Positions 7,307-16,528 of a stretch of DNA of 60,401 nucleotides are shown one piece after another; the stretch's first letter is position 1, and each line of letters opens with the position of its first letter. The notes beneath the pieces are model-generated. The model did not search any database. It saw only the letters and a program-made list of their open reading frames with translations, and was not told where the DNA came from. Made by a program: the position numbers and the translations under genes. Source of the stretch: an uncultured Allomuricauda sp. (lineage in GTDB: Bacteria > Bacteroidota > Bacteroidia > Flavobacteriales > Flavobacteriaceae); NCBI GenBank assembly GCA_937899065.1, contig CALBPG010000175.1:1-60401 (forward strand), read 5' to 3'.

Positions 7307-9097
7307 ATGGCCCAACCTTCCATAAACGTACAAATACAAACTTTGCCCTCCCAACCTGGAGTTTATCAGTTCTTTGATGATGATGGCAAATACTTGTATG
7401 TAGGGAAAGCCAAAAACCTCAAAAAAAGGGTAAGTTCTTATTTCACCAAAAACCATGAATACGGTAAGACTCGGGTGATGGTGAAGAAAATTCATAGCAT
7501 TCGTCATATTGTGGTGGCTACGGAATCGGATGCGCTTTTGTTGGAGAATAACCTTATTAAGGAGCATCAGCCCCGTTATAATGTGTTGCTCAAAGACGAT
7601 AAATCGTACCCTTGGATTTGCATCAAAAATGAACGATTTCCTAGAATCTTTCCTACGCGAAAGCTCATAAGGGATGGTTCGGAATACTATGGCCCATACA
7701 CCAGCATGAAAACGGTCCGTACGCTTTTAGATCTGGTGAAAAGCATTTACCCGCTTCGCACCTGTAATTATGATTTGTCTGAAGAAAAAATTGAAGCAGG
7801 AAAGTATAAAGTGTGTTTGGAATATCACTTGAAGAATTGCAAAGGCCCTTGTGTGGGCTATCAGGATGAGGCTGAATATCATGCCCAAATCACGAATATT
7901 CGTGACATTATCAAGGGAAATTTTAAAGCTTCGGTTGCCCATTTAAAAGCCAAGATGCAAGAAAAGGCGGAAAACATGGAATTTGAGGAAGCCCAACAAA
8001 TCAAGGACCGAATTGGAATCTTGGAAAACTATCAAGTCAAATCCACAGTGGTGAATCCCAAAATCACCAACGTTGATGTGTTCACTATTCTTTCGGATGA
8101 GACTCATGCCTACGTGAATTTTTTGCAGCTTTCCCATGGTTCGATAACCCGTTCGCACACCATGGAAATCAAAAAACGTTTGGATGAAACCGATGAAGAG
8201 CTATTGGCCTTGGCCATTACAGAACTACGGCAACGATTCGAATCCGATTCCAAGGAAATTTACTTGCCCTTTCCCGTTTTGGTTGATAGTGAGTTGAGGA
8301 TTACCATACCGAAACTTGGAGATAAAAAAAGAATCATGGAATTGTCGGAGCGAAATGCTCGTTTTTTCCGACAAGACCGCTTTAAGCAGATTAAGATTAT
8401 TGACCCTGACCGGCATACCAAACGGTTGATGGGTCAAATGAAATCAGATTTGAGATTATCTGAAGAGCCTAGACACATTGAGTGTTTTGATAACTCCAAC
8501 ATTCAAGGGAGCAATCCCGTGGCGGCCTGTGTAGTTTTTAAAGAGGGTAAACCCTCTAAAAAAGACTACCGCCACTTCAATATCAAAACGGTTGAAGGTC
8601 CAGATGACTTTGCCAGTATGGAAGAGGTAGTGTTTCGACGGTATCGAAGATTGTTGGAAGAAGCCACTCCGTTACCCCAACTAATAGTAATTGATGGTGG
8701 AAAAGGACAACTATCCGCAGCCTTGAAAAGTCTTGATGTTTTGGGACTTCGCGGTAAAATCGCCATTTTGGGTATTGCAAAACGATTGGAAGAAATCTAT
8801 TTTCCTAATGACCCCATTCCTTTGTATTTGGACAAAAAATCTGAGACCCTAAAAATCATTCAACAACTTCGAAACGAAGCCCACAGGTTTGGAATTACCC
8901 ATCACCGTAACAAAAGAAGCAAAGGAGCACTTTTGTCTTCGCTTACAGATATTGATGGCATTGGCGAAAAAACAGCCAACGAGCTTTTGAAAGCGTTTAA
9001 ATCCGTAAAGCGGATTAAAGAAGCGCCGGTTGAAAGTTTGGCGAAAACGGTAGGAATGGTGAAAGCAAAAAAGATTTATGAAACATTCCACTCGTAA
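7307..9097 (+). CDS. uvrC: excinuclease ABC subunit C
   Basis: UvrC makes both incisions in nucleotide-excision repair after UvrAB find the lesion. It is 596 residues, the family norm. In order: GIY-YIG nuclease for the 3' cut (GVYQFFDDDGKYLYVGKAK, about residues 18-36); Cys-containing segment (KVCLEYHLKNCKGPCVGY); UVR domain that binds UvrB (ENMEFEEAQQIKDRI); RNase H-like nuclease for the 5' cut (ECFDNSNIQGSNPVA, then VIDGGKGQL); and paired helix-hairpin-helix motifs (DIDGIGEKTANELL). An exact -7 box precedes it, and its last 20 bases overlap the start of the patatin gene, so the two are translationally coupled. Confidence 0.98.
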   Translation: MAQPSINVQIQTLPSQPGVYQFFDDDGKYLYVGKAKNLKKRVSSYFTKNHEYGKTRVMVKKIHSIRHIVVATESDALLLENNLIKEHQPRYNVLLKDDKSYPWICIKNERFPRIFPTRKLIRDGSEYYGPYTSMKTVRTLLDLVKSIYPLRTCNYDLSEEKIEAGKYKVCLEYHLKNCKGPCVGYQDEAEYHAQITNIRDIIKGNFKASVAHLKAKMQEKAENMEFEEAQQIKDRIGILENYQVKSTVVNPKITNVDVFTILSDETHAYVNFLQLSHGSITRSHTMEIKKRLDETDEELLALAITELRQRFESDSKEIYLPFPVLVDSELRITIPKLGDKKRIMELSERNARFFRQDRFKQIKIIDPDRHTKRLMGQMKSDLRLSEEPRHIECFDNSNIQGSNPVAACVVFKEGKPSKKDYRHFNIKTVEGPDDFASMEEVVFRRYRRLLEEATPLPQLIVIDGGKGQLSAALKSLDVLGLRGKIAILGIAKRLEEIYFPNDPIPLYLDKKSETLKIIQQLRNEAHRFGITHHRNKRSKGALLSSLTDIDGIGEKTANELLKAFKSVKRIKEAPVESLAKTVGMVKAKKIYETFHS

Positions 9098-11369
9098 ACG
9101 GTTCCAATACCAATATATATTCAGTGTGCTTTTTTGCTTTTTATGGGGGGGTACAGGACCGTTGTGGGCACAAGACCAAGATGTAAAAGTGGGTTTGGTG
9201 CTCAGTGGTGGTGGGGCCAAAGGTCTTGCGCATGTTGGTGCCATAAAGGTAATTGAAGAGTCCGGAGTTAAAATCGATTATATCGGGGGCAGCAGCATGG
9301 GGGCCATTGTGGGCGCCTTGTATGCCTCTGGCTATTCCGCCAAGGAATTGGATTCCATTTTCAGAAATACCGATTTCTCAGCTTTAATCCAAGATAACTT
9401 CCCCAGAAGCTCCAAAACGTTTTATGATAAGGATGATGCCGAACGGTACGCCTTAAGTCTTCCTTTTGATAACTTCAGTGTCTCTTTTCCGCAAGGGATA
9501 TCAGGCGGACAAACGATTTACAATGAATTGGTAAGATTGCTTTTTCACGTAAAAGACGTCAATAACTTTCAAAACCTGCCCATTCCTTTTTTATGTATTG
9601 CCACCAATGTGGAAACAGGAGAAGAGGTCTTGCTGGACCGGGGATACCTTCCAGAAGCGATTATGGCCAGTGGTACATTTCCGTCCTTATTTGAACCCTC
9701 TGAAGTGGATGGCCAAATATTGATTGACGGGGGAGTGGTAAACAATTATCCGATTGACCAAGTGCGTGAAATGGGGGCCGATATTATCATAGGAAGTGAT
9801 GTGCAACATGGCTTGGTGGATAGAGAATCCCTGACCTCAGCCACGGAAATTTTGTTACAAATCAACAACTATCGAACGGTTCGGGATATGGAGAAGAAAT
9901 CGCAGCAGACCGATATCTACATCCGACCCGATATTGATGGGTTTACGGTAATTGATTTTGAACGGAGTTTGGACATCATGGAAACCGGAAAAGTTGCGGC
10001 AGAAAGCAAAATAGAAGATTTAAAAGCCTTGGCCGCACAACAAAATAAACAGGGCGAAATTATCAGTGACAATGTTACGGTTATGGATTCGCTCACCATT
10101 AATCGTTTGATTATCAGAGGAAACGACCGATATACACGAGGGTTCATTAAAGGAAAACTTCGCTTTGACCTTGGGGAGGCCATTTCATTTGAGGATTTTA
10201 AACAGGGCATCACCAATCTTTCAGCTACCGGAAACTTCAAAGCGATACGCTATGAGCTCATTTCTAATGGATTGGGAACTGATTTGATTTTGAAATTGAA
10301 AGAAAACGACACCAAGATGTTCATCAAAATGGCAGCACACTATGATGATTTGTACAAAAGTGCAGCCATGATAAACCTCACCAAAAAGAACTTGCTTTGG
10401 AACGATGATGTTGCTTCATTCGATTTTATTTTAGGAGACCATATCCGATACAACTTCCAATACTATGTTGACAAAGGTTCGTATTGGAGCTTTGGGGTCA
10501 ATTCAAATTTCAACACCTTTGATGAGCAGGTTGATTTTAACCTCATTCGTTCAAATTTTGATGTGCCGGATGACCCTAATATTAGGGAAATCAACCTTGA
10601 TGTAACCGACCTGACCAATCAAGTGTATTTACAAACAGTACTGCGAGAAGAGTTCGCCGTTTCCCTAGGTGTTGAACATAAGCTTTTACGTTATAGCACC
10701 ACTACCTTGAATGATTTTGCTAGGGATATTGAAACCAGTTTTGTGCCTACGGGTAGTGACCGCACCTTTTTTGAAGATTCCAATTACTTCAATGCTTTTG
10801 GTACGGCAACTTTGGATACCTATGATGACAAGTACTTTCCTTCCCGTGGACTGTATTTCAACGGAGATTTCCATGTCTATCTATTTTCTTCAGATTTTAA
10901 TGACAATTTCAAGGAATTTTCTATTGCCAAAGGAAGACTTGGAACAGCTATTTCCGTGTTTGATTGGTTGAGTTTGAATCTGGAAGCAGAAGGCGGTGCA
11001 AAATTTGGAACATCCAATGTGACCTCTTTTGATTTTGTTCTGGGAGGATACGGTAACGATTTGATAAACAATTTTGTCCCCTTCTTTGGATACGATTTTT
11101 TAAGTCTTCCAGGGAACAGCTTCGTAAAAGCGTTTGCTCGCACCGATATTGAGTTTGCGCGCAAAAACCACTTTTTATTTGCAGCGAACTACGCCAATGT
11201 GGACGACGACTTGTTTCGTACGGGAGATTGGTTTACCGCGCCTACCTTTTCTGGCTACGGTGTGGGTTATGGGTATGAATCCTTCCTTGGGCCGGTACAG
11301 GTATACTATTCTTGGGCTCCAGAAAGTGGAAACGATCATATTTTCTTCAGTGTCGGCTTTTGGTTCTAA
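9078..11369 (+). CDS. patatin-like phospholipase with POTRA and outer-membrane barrel (type Vd-like)
   Basis: The 763-residue protein has a Sec signal ending LWAQ (about residue 31), then a patatin lipase domain: oxyanion loop GGGAKG (44-49), nucleophile elbow GSSMG with Ser73, and the DGG of the dyad at Asp217. A POTRA-like segment (SLTINRLIIRGNDRYT, about 335-350) and a bacterial surface-antigen beta-barrel reaching the terminal FWF follow. This order, lipase-POTRA-16-strand barrel, is that of PlpD/FplA proteins (type Vd secretion), in which the lipase is carried to the cell surface. It probably hydrolyses phospholipids or acyl esters at or outside the outer membrane. The start codon lies within uvrC; the pairing with a repair gene looks like shared transcription rather than shared function. 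Confidence 0.92.
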   Translation: MKHSTRKRFQYQYIFSVLFCFLWGGTGPLWAQDQDVKVGLVLSGGGAKGLAHVGAIKVIEESGVKIDYIGGSSMGAIVGALYASGYSAKELDSIFRNTDFSALIQDNFPRSSKTFYDKDDAERYALSLPFDNFSVSFPQGISGGQTIYNELVRLLFHVKDVNNFQNLPIPFLCIATNVETGEEVLLDRGYLPEAIMASGTFPSLFEPSEVDGQILIDGGVVNNYPIDQVREMGADIIIGSDVQHGLVDRESLTSATEILLQINNYRTVRDMEKKSQQTDIYIRPDIDGFTVIDFERSLDIMETGKVAAESKIEDLKALAAQQNKQGEIISDNVTVMDSLTINRLIIRGNDRYTRGFIKGKLRFDLGEAISFEDFKQGITNLSATGNFKAIRYELISNGLGTDLILKLKENDTKMFIKMAAHYDDLYKSAAMINLTKKNLLWNDDVASFDFILGDHIRYNFQYYVDKGSYWSFGVNSNFNTFDEQVDFNLIRSNFDVPDDPNIREINLDVTDLTNQVYLQTVLREEFAVSLGVEHKLLRYSTTTLNDFARDIETSFVPTGSDRTFFEDSNYFNAFGTATLDTYDDKYFPSRGLYFNGDFHVYLFSSDFNDNFKEFSIAKGRLGTAISVFDWLSLNLEAEGGAKFGTSNVTSFDFVLGGYGNDLINNFVPFFGYDFLSLPGNSFVKAFARTDIEFARKNHFLFAANYANVDDDLFRTGDWFTAPTFSGYGVGYGYESFLGPVQVYYSWAPESGNDHIFFSVGFWF

Positions 11370-11462
11370 ATGCGATAAAGTAAATAATAACCCGATTTGT
11401 CAAAGAATAGTAAAGGTTAGTTAAAGTACGTTAAAAACTTATTTTCCTACAAAACCTTAAAG

Positions 11463-11576
11463 TATCTTTACAAAACATAAGGGGTGGTTCCCTTATCACT
11501 TTAAGTATTGGTTTTTCATAATTTAAAGTTTGGTTGGTTATTTAGGAAAAGCCCAGTTGATACTGGGCTTTTTTTG
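11463..11576 (+). ncRNA. candidate structured small RNA or structured 3' region with terminator
   Basis: Three consecutive perfect stems fill this gap: ATAAGGG/CCCTTAT (11477-11483 with 11490-11496), ACTTTAA/TTAAAGT (11498-11504 with 11523-11529), and the terminator stem AAAAGCCCAGT/ACTGGGCTTTT (11547-11575) with a T-tract. A TATCTTTA box (11463-11470) is one base off the -7 consensus and would start a transcript of about 100 bases just before the first stem; no -33 TTG was found. There is no protein frame. Alternatives are a long structured 3' UTR of the patatin gene or an attenuator ahead of the DUF3108 gene. Confidence 0.4.
11547..11576 (+). terminator. rho-independent terminator
   Basis: An 11-bp stem, GCCCAGT with TGAT loop and ACTGGGC extended by A/T pairs, is followed by seven Ts. 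It ends transcription from the patatin gene or from the candidate RNA before the DUF3108 gene. Confidence 0.85.
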
Positions 11577-11671
11577 TGGCACAATATTTTGGAACAGCTT
11601 TTGTTTAAGTAATTGTAAACAACGAATACAAGAAATTGAATCTTAGTAACTTTACAATAAGAATAAGCGCT

Positions 11672-12451
11672 ATGAAGAAAATATGTATCCTACTTTGCAT
11701 CGTGCTGTCAACATCTGCTTTTGCCCAAAAGCGGAATCCCGCCTATAAATCGGGAGAATGGCTCAAATTCAGAATTCATTATGGGTTCCTGAACGCTAGC
11801 TATGCTACCCTACACCTAAGCACTGATAAAATAGATAGTATTCCTGTATACCACGTTGTTGGCAGGGGACAGACCACAGGTTTTGCCAGCATTTTCTTCA
11901 AAGTAGATGATACTTTCGAAAGTTACTTTGACCGATATGACGGTAAACCCTATCGGTTCATTCGTAAAACCAACGAAGGCGGATATACCAAGGATATTGA
12001 AATAGACTTCAATTACGCAGATGATAAGGCCGTTCTAACAGATAACAAAAGCGGTAATGTCCAGGATTTTTCGGTGAATACCAATATTCAAGATCTGCTT
12101 TCGGCGGCGTACCATTTAAGAAATCGTTACGAAATTGATGATTTTGAAGTAGGGCAGTCCATTAATATGGATATGCTATTCGATGATGATGGTATTTTTA
12201 AGTTTAAGCTCAAGTTTTTGGGGAAAGAAGTCATTCGAACCAAATTTGGCAAAGTAGAATGCCTTAAATTTAGGCCCTTGGTTCAGTCTGGGCGCGTGTT
12301 CAAGGAAAAAGAAAGTTTAACCCTTTGGGTTTCCAACGACCTAAACAAAATACCAGTTCGAATTAAAGCAGACTTGGCGGTAGGTTCTCTTAAAGCCGAT
12401 TTGGATGCTTTCAATGGACTACGCAACCAGTTTAAGATTATCATGAACTGA
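11672..12451 (+). CDS. DUF3108 domain-containing exported protein
   Basis: The protein is 259 residues from the ATG at 11672, chosen because it begins a clean signal peptide, MKKICILLCIVLSTSAFAQ; an upstream TTG adds only a nonsignal stretch. The mature part starts with YKSGEWLKFRIHYGFLNASY, typical of DUF3108, and continues as beta-strands with alternating charged loops (FKVDDTFESYFDR, EIDFNYADDKAVL, SLTLWVSNDLNKIPVRI). Family members are periplasmic or outer-membrane-associated proteins of unknown function with a lipocalin-like or half-barrel fold. It is followed after 19 bases by the dioxygenase gene and heads a same-strand run to pgi, an order often seen in Flavobacteriaceae. Confidence 0.85.
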   Translation: MKKICILLCIVLSTSAFAQKRNPAYKSGEWLKFRIHYGFLNASYATLHLSTDKIDSIPVYHVVGRGQTTGFASIFFKVDDTFESYFDRYDGKPYRFIRKTNEGGYTKDIEIDFNYADDKAVLTDNKSGNVQDFSVNTNIQDLLSAAYHLRNRYEIDDFEVGQSINMDMLFDDDGIFKFKLKFLGKEVIRTKFGKVECLKFRPLVQSGRVFKEKESLTLWVSNDLNKIPVRIKADLAVGSLKADLDAFNGLRNQFKIIMN

Positions 12452-12470
12452 GACTAAGCGTCTTTTACCT

Positions 12471-13433
12471 ATGGATGAACATATTGAGTCCCAGATAAAC
12501 AAACTTGAAGAAAAATTCAAAGACTCGGGACAAGACCTAAGCTCTTATTTAGACGGGCTGCTCTATCAACGGTATCTAACCTATTGGGACTACATACACC
12601 TCGATACCCTGTTAAGTCTTCAGGTACCAAGAACCCATTTTCCAGACGAAGAGATTTTCATCATCTATCATCAGATTACAGAATTATATTTCAAGTTGAT
12701 ACTTCATGAACAAAAGCAAATCGTGGAGGATAAATCCAATGATTTGGGCTTTTTTCAGGAAAAGGTAAACCGCATCAATAGTTATTTCAAGGCTCTGATT
12801 TCTTCCTTTAGTATTATGATTAAAGGAATGCAACGCGAACAATTTCTGCGCTATCGTATGGCCTTGCTCCCTGCAAGCGGTTTTCAATCGGCGCAGTATC
12901 GTATGATGGAGATATATGCCACACCTCTGTATCATTTGGTGCATCATACAGAACGCGATACCTATTCTGAAGAAAATAGTATTGAAGAGCTTTTTGAACA
13001 TATTTACTGGAAAAAAGGGGCAACCGATGTCCGCACAGGCGACAAAACCTTAACCCTGAAACAGTTTGAATTTCGCTATACACCAAGACTGCTTCGTATT
13101 TCAAACCAAGTAAAAAACCAGACGCTATACCACAAGTTTTTGCAATTGTCAAAAACGGACCAAGCGAATGAAGGTTTGTTGGAGGCAATGCGGTTGCTAG
13201 ACGTGAACGCCAACGTAAATTGGCCCTTAATGCATATGGGTTCGGCCTATCGTTATTTGGCCAAAGACAAGCAAGAAGTTGACGCCACTGGAGGTACTAA
13301 TTGGAAGACCTATTTACCTCCAAGTTTCCAGAATATTATTTTTTTCCCAAATTTGCACTCAGAAGAAGAACGGAACAATTGGGGCAAGCAGTGGGTCGAC
13401 CATGTTTTCAACCCCGATAAAAATAAGTTGTAG
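12471..13433 (+). CDS. kynA: tryptophan 2,3-dioxygenase family protein
   Basis: This heme enzyme opens the indole ring of tryptophan to N-formylkynurenine, the first step of the kynurenine route. Family features are clear: LDTLLSLQVPRTHFPDEE (the family's LLxLQ..RTHxPDE), HQITELYFKLILHEQ, the substrate-binding block RMALLPASGFQSAQYRM, and the C-terminal MHMGSAYRYL...DATGGTNWKTYL that carries the proximal heme His and the GTGG-type loop (here ATGGTN). At 320 residues it is somewhat longer than the 280-residue bacterial enzymes, as in other Bacteroidota. No kynurenine-pathway partner lies nearby; the neighbours are DUF3108, an M23 peptidase three bases downstream and pgi. The symbol is by family and the activity is not proven. 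Confidence 0.88.
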   Translation: MDEHIESQINKLEEKFKDSGQDLSSYLDGLLYQRYLTYWDYIHLDTLLSLQVPRTHFPDEEIFIIYHQITELYFKLILHEQKQIVEDKSNDLGFFQEKVNRINSYFKALISSFSIMIKGMQREQFLRYRMALLPASGFQSAQYRMMEIYATPLYHLVHHTERDTYSEENSIEELFEHIYWKKGATDVRTGDKTLTLKQFEFRYTPRLLRISNQVKNQTLYHKFLQLSKTDQANEGLLEAMRLLDVNANVNWPLMHMGSAYRYLAKDKQEVDATGGTNWKTYLPPSFQNIIFFPNLHSEEERNNWGKQWVDHVFNPDKNKL

Positions 13434-13436
13434 CGA

Positions 13437-14717
13437 ATGAAATATTGGGGCATCTGTATGGCATTGGCCATATCTATCCAGCTTACGGGTTGTAAAGAAA
13501 CACCCAAAACCGAAACCCTTGAAATAGCCCAAATACCCGTAGAACCTGTCATCCAAAAGGTATATGGGTTCAACAAAGAAGACTTCACTATTGTTCACGA
13601 TACCGTTAAAAACGGAGATAGTTTTGGTCAGTTGATGCTGCAAAACCATGTGGACTATCCTAAAATCGTAAAGATATCCGAAGAGTACAAAGACAGCTTC
13701 GACGTAAAACGCATCAAAGTTGGAAGACCCTACACCATTCTAAAGTCTAAAGATTCTTTGGAAAAGGCGGAAATCTTTATCTACGAAAACGATAAAATCA
13801 ATTTCACGGTGGTGGATTTAAGGGATTCTGTTACCGCCTACAAAAGCAAAAAGAAAGTCACCTACAAGCAACGTGAAGTTGCTGGGGAAATCCAAGGTTC
13901 ACTATCCATGAGTCTTGATAGTTTGGGCGTGGATTACTTGGTGACGATTGATTTATCTGAAATTTATGCGTGGACGATTGATTTCTTCCGTTTGGAGAAA
14001 GGCGACCGCTTTAAGATATTGTTTAAAGAACGTTACATCAACGATTCCATTTATGCAGGGGTTGAGCCTATTGAGGCGGCATTGTTCGAACATAAAGGCA
14101 AACAGATTTATGCGTTTCCCTTTGTAACCGATTCCTTGAATCAAGTATCTGACTTTTTTGATTTGGACGGAAACAATTTGCGAAGCACCTTTTTAAAGGC
14201 GCCCATCAAATTTGGATATCGCCTCTCTTCGCGTTTTAACCTAAAACGTCGTATCGCTTACTACGGATACAAAGTACGACCCCACCGTGGGACAGACTAT
14301 GCCGCTCCTATCGGAACACCTATTGTCGCTACTGCCGATGGTACTGTGACAGAATCCACCAGAAGAGGTGGTAACGGAAAGTACGTCAAAATCAAGCATA
14401 ACGGTATGTATAGCACCCAATACCTACATATGAGAAAGCAGGCGGTACGCCGTGGCGATTTCGTGCGTCAGGGAGATGTTATTGGTTGGGTAGGTATGAC
14501 TGGAAATACGGGTGGCCCCCATGTTTGTTATCGTTTCTGGAAGAATGGAGTTCAAGTGGACCCACTTCGTGAAAAACTACCTTCGGCTGAACCGCTAGCG
14601 GACTCCCTTAGACCTCGCTTCAACGAATTTATAAAACCTATCAAACAGCAACTGGACTGTATCGAATTTCCAAAACGCGATAAGCCAAAAACGGACAATC
14701 TTTTAACCCTCAACTAA
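13437..14717 (+). CDS. M23-family peptidoglycan endopeptidase, lipoprotein, HxC variant
   Basis: The 426-residue protein has lipobox QLTGC (Cys19) and so is membrane-anchored. Residues 60-230 form a LysM/OapA-like region, and the LytM/M23 domain fills about 265-400: HRGTDYAAP with zinc ligands His283 and Asp287, YLHM with His331, and GGPHVCYRF. In the last motif the usual HxH is H362-V-C364, so the third zinc ligand would be Cys rather than His. The family cleaves peptidoglycan cross-links or activates amidases; here a periplasmic cell-wall hydrolase is likely. It is three bases after the dioxygenase and four before pgi, in one operon. Confidence 0.93.
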   Translation: MKYWGICMALAISIQLTGCKETPKTETLEIAQIPVEPVIQKVYGFNKEDFTIVHDTVKNGDSFGQLMLQNHVDYPKIVKISEEYKDSFDVKRIKVGRPYTILKSKDSLEKAEIFIYENDKINFTVVDLRDSVTAYKSKKKVTYKQREVAGEIQGSLSMSLDSLGVDYLVTIDLSEIYAWTIDFFRLEKGDRFKILFKERYINDSIYAGVEPIEAALFEHKGKQIYAFPFVTDSLNQVSDFFDLDGNNLRSTFLKAPIKFGYRLSSRFNLKRRIAYYGYKVRPHRGTDYAAPIGTPIVATADGTVTESTRRGGNGKYVKIKHNGMYSTQYLHMRKQAVRRGDFVRQGDVIGWVGMTGNTGGPHVCYRFWKNGVQVDPLREKLPSAEPLADSLRPRFNEFIKPIKQQLDCIEFPKRDKPKTDNLLTLN

Positions 14718-14721
14718 CGCC

Positions 14722-16359
14722 ATGGCCCTTCCCAAATTCAACCCAATCGAAACCGAAAGCTGGCAAAAACTACAACAACATTTTAATGAAATCCAAAATC
14801 AGCACCTAACCGAATGGTTTAAAGCTGATGCAAAACGTGCAGAAAAGCTTAGTCTGGTCTGGAACGATTTTTTGGTGGATTTCTCTAAGAATAGGATTAC
14901 TCCAAAAACCTTGGAACTGCTTCTGGATTTGGCCAAGGAGGTAAAGCTCGAAGAAGCGATGTCGGCTTATTTTGATGGAGAAATCATTAACGAAACCGAA
15001 CAAAGAGCTGTACTGCACACGGCGCTGAGGGCCAATACAGAAAGTACAATTCTGGTGGATGGCGAAAATGTTGTTCCAGGTGTTCAGGACGTACTAACTA
15101 AAATGAAAAGCTTCTCCAACGCGGTGCTCGACGGAGAAATCAGCGGCCACACAGGAAAAAACTTTACCGACGTAGTCAATATAGGTATTGGCGGTTCCGA
15201 TTTGGGGCCTGTGATGGTGACCGAAGCCTTACAATACTATAAATCCCATCTTAAGGTACACTTTGTAAGCAATGTAGATGGCGATCATGTACAAGAAGTG
15301 CTGAAAGGCTTAAACCGTGAAACTACCCTATTCGTGGTAGTATCTAAATCGTTCTCAACCCAAGAAACCTTGACCAACGCTGAGACGATTAAAAAATGGT
15401 TTTTGCAAAACGCTTCGCAAGAAGATGTTGCCAAACACTTCGTTGCAGTTTCCACCAACTTGGCCAAAATTCAAGAATTTGGAATTGATGAGGACAATGT
15501 TTTCCCAATGTCGGATTGGGTGGGAGGACGATTTTCGCTTTGGAGTTCGGTAGGACTTTCCATTTGCTTGGCGGTTGGTTTTGACAACTTCAAACAGCTT
15601 TTGGAAGGTGCCCAAGCTATGGATGAGCATTTTAAGACTAGCAGTTTAGACAAAAACATCCCTGCAATATTATGGCTGCTGACCGTTTGGTACAACAACT
15701 TCTTTGGTTCCCAAACCGATGCTGTGATTCCTTATACTCAATACCTAAGTCGTTTTCCAGCCTATCTTCAACAAGGTATTATGGAGAGTAATGGAAAAAG
15801 TGTTGACCGCGCTGGGAATCCTGTCACTTATCAAACTGGTAATATCGTTTGGGGTGAACCCGGAACGAATTCCCAACACGCTTTCTTTCAATTAATTCAT
15901 CAAGGAACTAAGCTCATCCCCGCAGATTTTATCGGGTTTAAAAAATCCCTTCACAGCGAAACCGACCATCACAACAAGTTAATGGCCAACTTTTTCGCAC
16001 AGACGGAAGCTTTGATGAATGGGAAATCAGGGCATGAAGTTCGGGAAGAGCTTTCGAGCCAGGGTCTTTCGGAAGCAGAGATGGATGCACTAGCCCCCTT
16101 TAAGGTTTTTGAGGGGAACAACCCTACACCCAGTATTCTAATTAAAAAATTGACCCCATTCAACTTGGGGGCTTTGATAGCCCTTTATGAACACCGCATT
16201 TTTGTGCAGGGCGTGGTTTGGAATATTTTCAGTTACGACCAATGGGGGGTAGAATTGGGCAAACAATTGGCCAAAACCATCCTTTCAGATATTGAAAGTT
16301 CCGAAATTGGCAATCACGATGGTTCTACAATGCTTCTTCTTCAAAATTTCAAGGGCTAA
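14722..16359 (+). CDS. pgi: glucose-6-phosphate isomerase
   Basis: PGI interconverts glucose-6-phosphate and fructose-6-phosphate in the cytoplasm, linking glycolysis with the hexosamine branch that starts at GlmS. It is 545 residues, the full bacterial length. Both family signatures are present, [16 protein letters not shown] (about 264) and [18 protein letters not shown] (about 495), as are [14 protein letters not shown] and the catalytic [10 protein letters not shown] block. It is the last gene of the DUF3108 / dioxygenase / M23 run. A weak hairpin TTGATAA/TTATCAA followed by GCTTTTT (16389-16417) may terminate the operon. Confidence 0.98.
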   Translation: MALPKFNPIETESWQKLQQHFNEIQNQHLTEWFKADAKRAEKLSLVWNDFLVDFSKNRITPKTLELLLDLAKEVKLEEAMSAYFDGEIINETEQRAVLHTALRANTESTILVDGENVVPGVQDVLTKMKSFSNAVLDGEISGHTGKNFTDVVNIGIGGSDLGPVMVTEALQYYKSHLKVHFVSNVDGDHVQEVLKGLNRETTLFVVVSKSFSTQETLTNAETIKKWFLQNASQEDVAKHFVAVSTNLAKIQEFGIDEDNVFPMSDWVGGRFSLWSSVGLSICLAVGFDNFKQLLEGAQAMDEHFKTSSLDKNIPAILWLLTVWYNNFFGSQTDAVIPYTQYLSRFPAYLQQGIMESNGKSVDRAGNPVTYQTGNIVWGEPGTNSQHAFFQLIHQGTKLIPADFIGFKKSLHSETDHHNKLMANFFAQTEALMNGKSGHEVREELSSQGLSEAEMDALAPFKVFEGNNPTPSILIKKLTPFNLGALIALYEHRIFVQGVVWNIFSYDQWGVELGKQLAKTILSDIESSEIGNHDGSTMLLLQNFKG

Positions 16360-16450
16360 TTTGTCATATTGAGAATTGTTAATTTTAGTTGATAACAATT
16401 TGTTTATCAAGCTTTTTCATGTGTTAACATATCGTTAACTTGACGTGGGT

Positions 16451-16485
16451 TTTTTAACATTCCCTTAATAAGGGAGTGTTAAAAA
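16451..16485. repeat. 35-bp near-perfect palindrome, probable operator
   Basis: The left arm is TTTTTAACATTCCCTT (16451-16466), then loop AAT, then right arm AAGGGAGTGTTAAAAA (16470-16485); 15 of 16 pairs are Watson-Crick and one is G-T. There is no T-tract after it, so it is not a standard terminator. It ends six bases before the putative -7 box of the TonB receptor and covers the place where the -33 element should be. This suggests a repressor or activator site. Confidence 0.55.
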
Positions 16486-16490
16486 TGACA

Positions 16491-16498
16491 CACTTTTG
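16491..16498 (+). promoter_or_regulatory. putative -7 box of the Oar-like TonB receptor
   Basis: CACTTTTG differs from TAnnTTTG only in the first base and lies 30 bases before the chosen ATG. The expected -33 position falls inside the adjacent palindrome. Confidence 0.35.
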
Positions 16499-16528
16499 CA
16501 GGGCTATTTAAACAAATTAAACTTGAAA

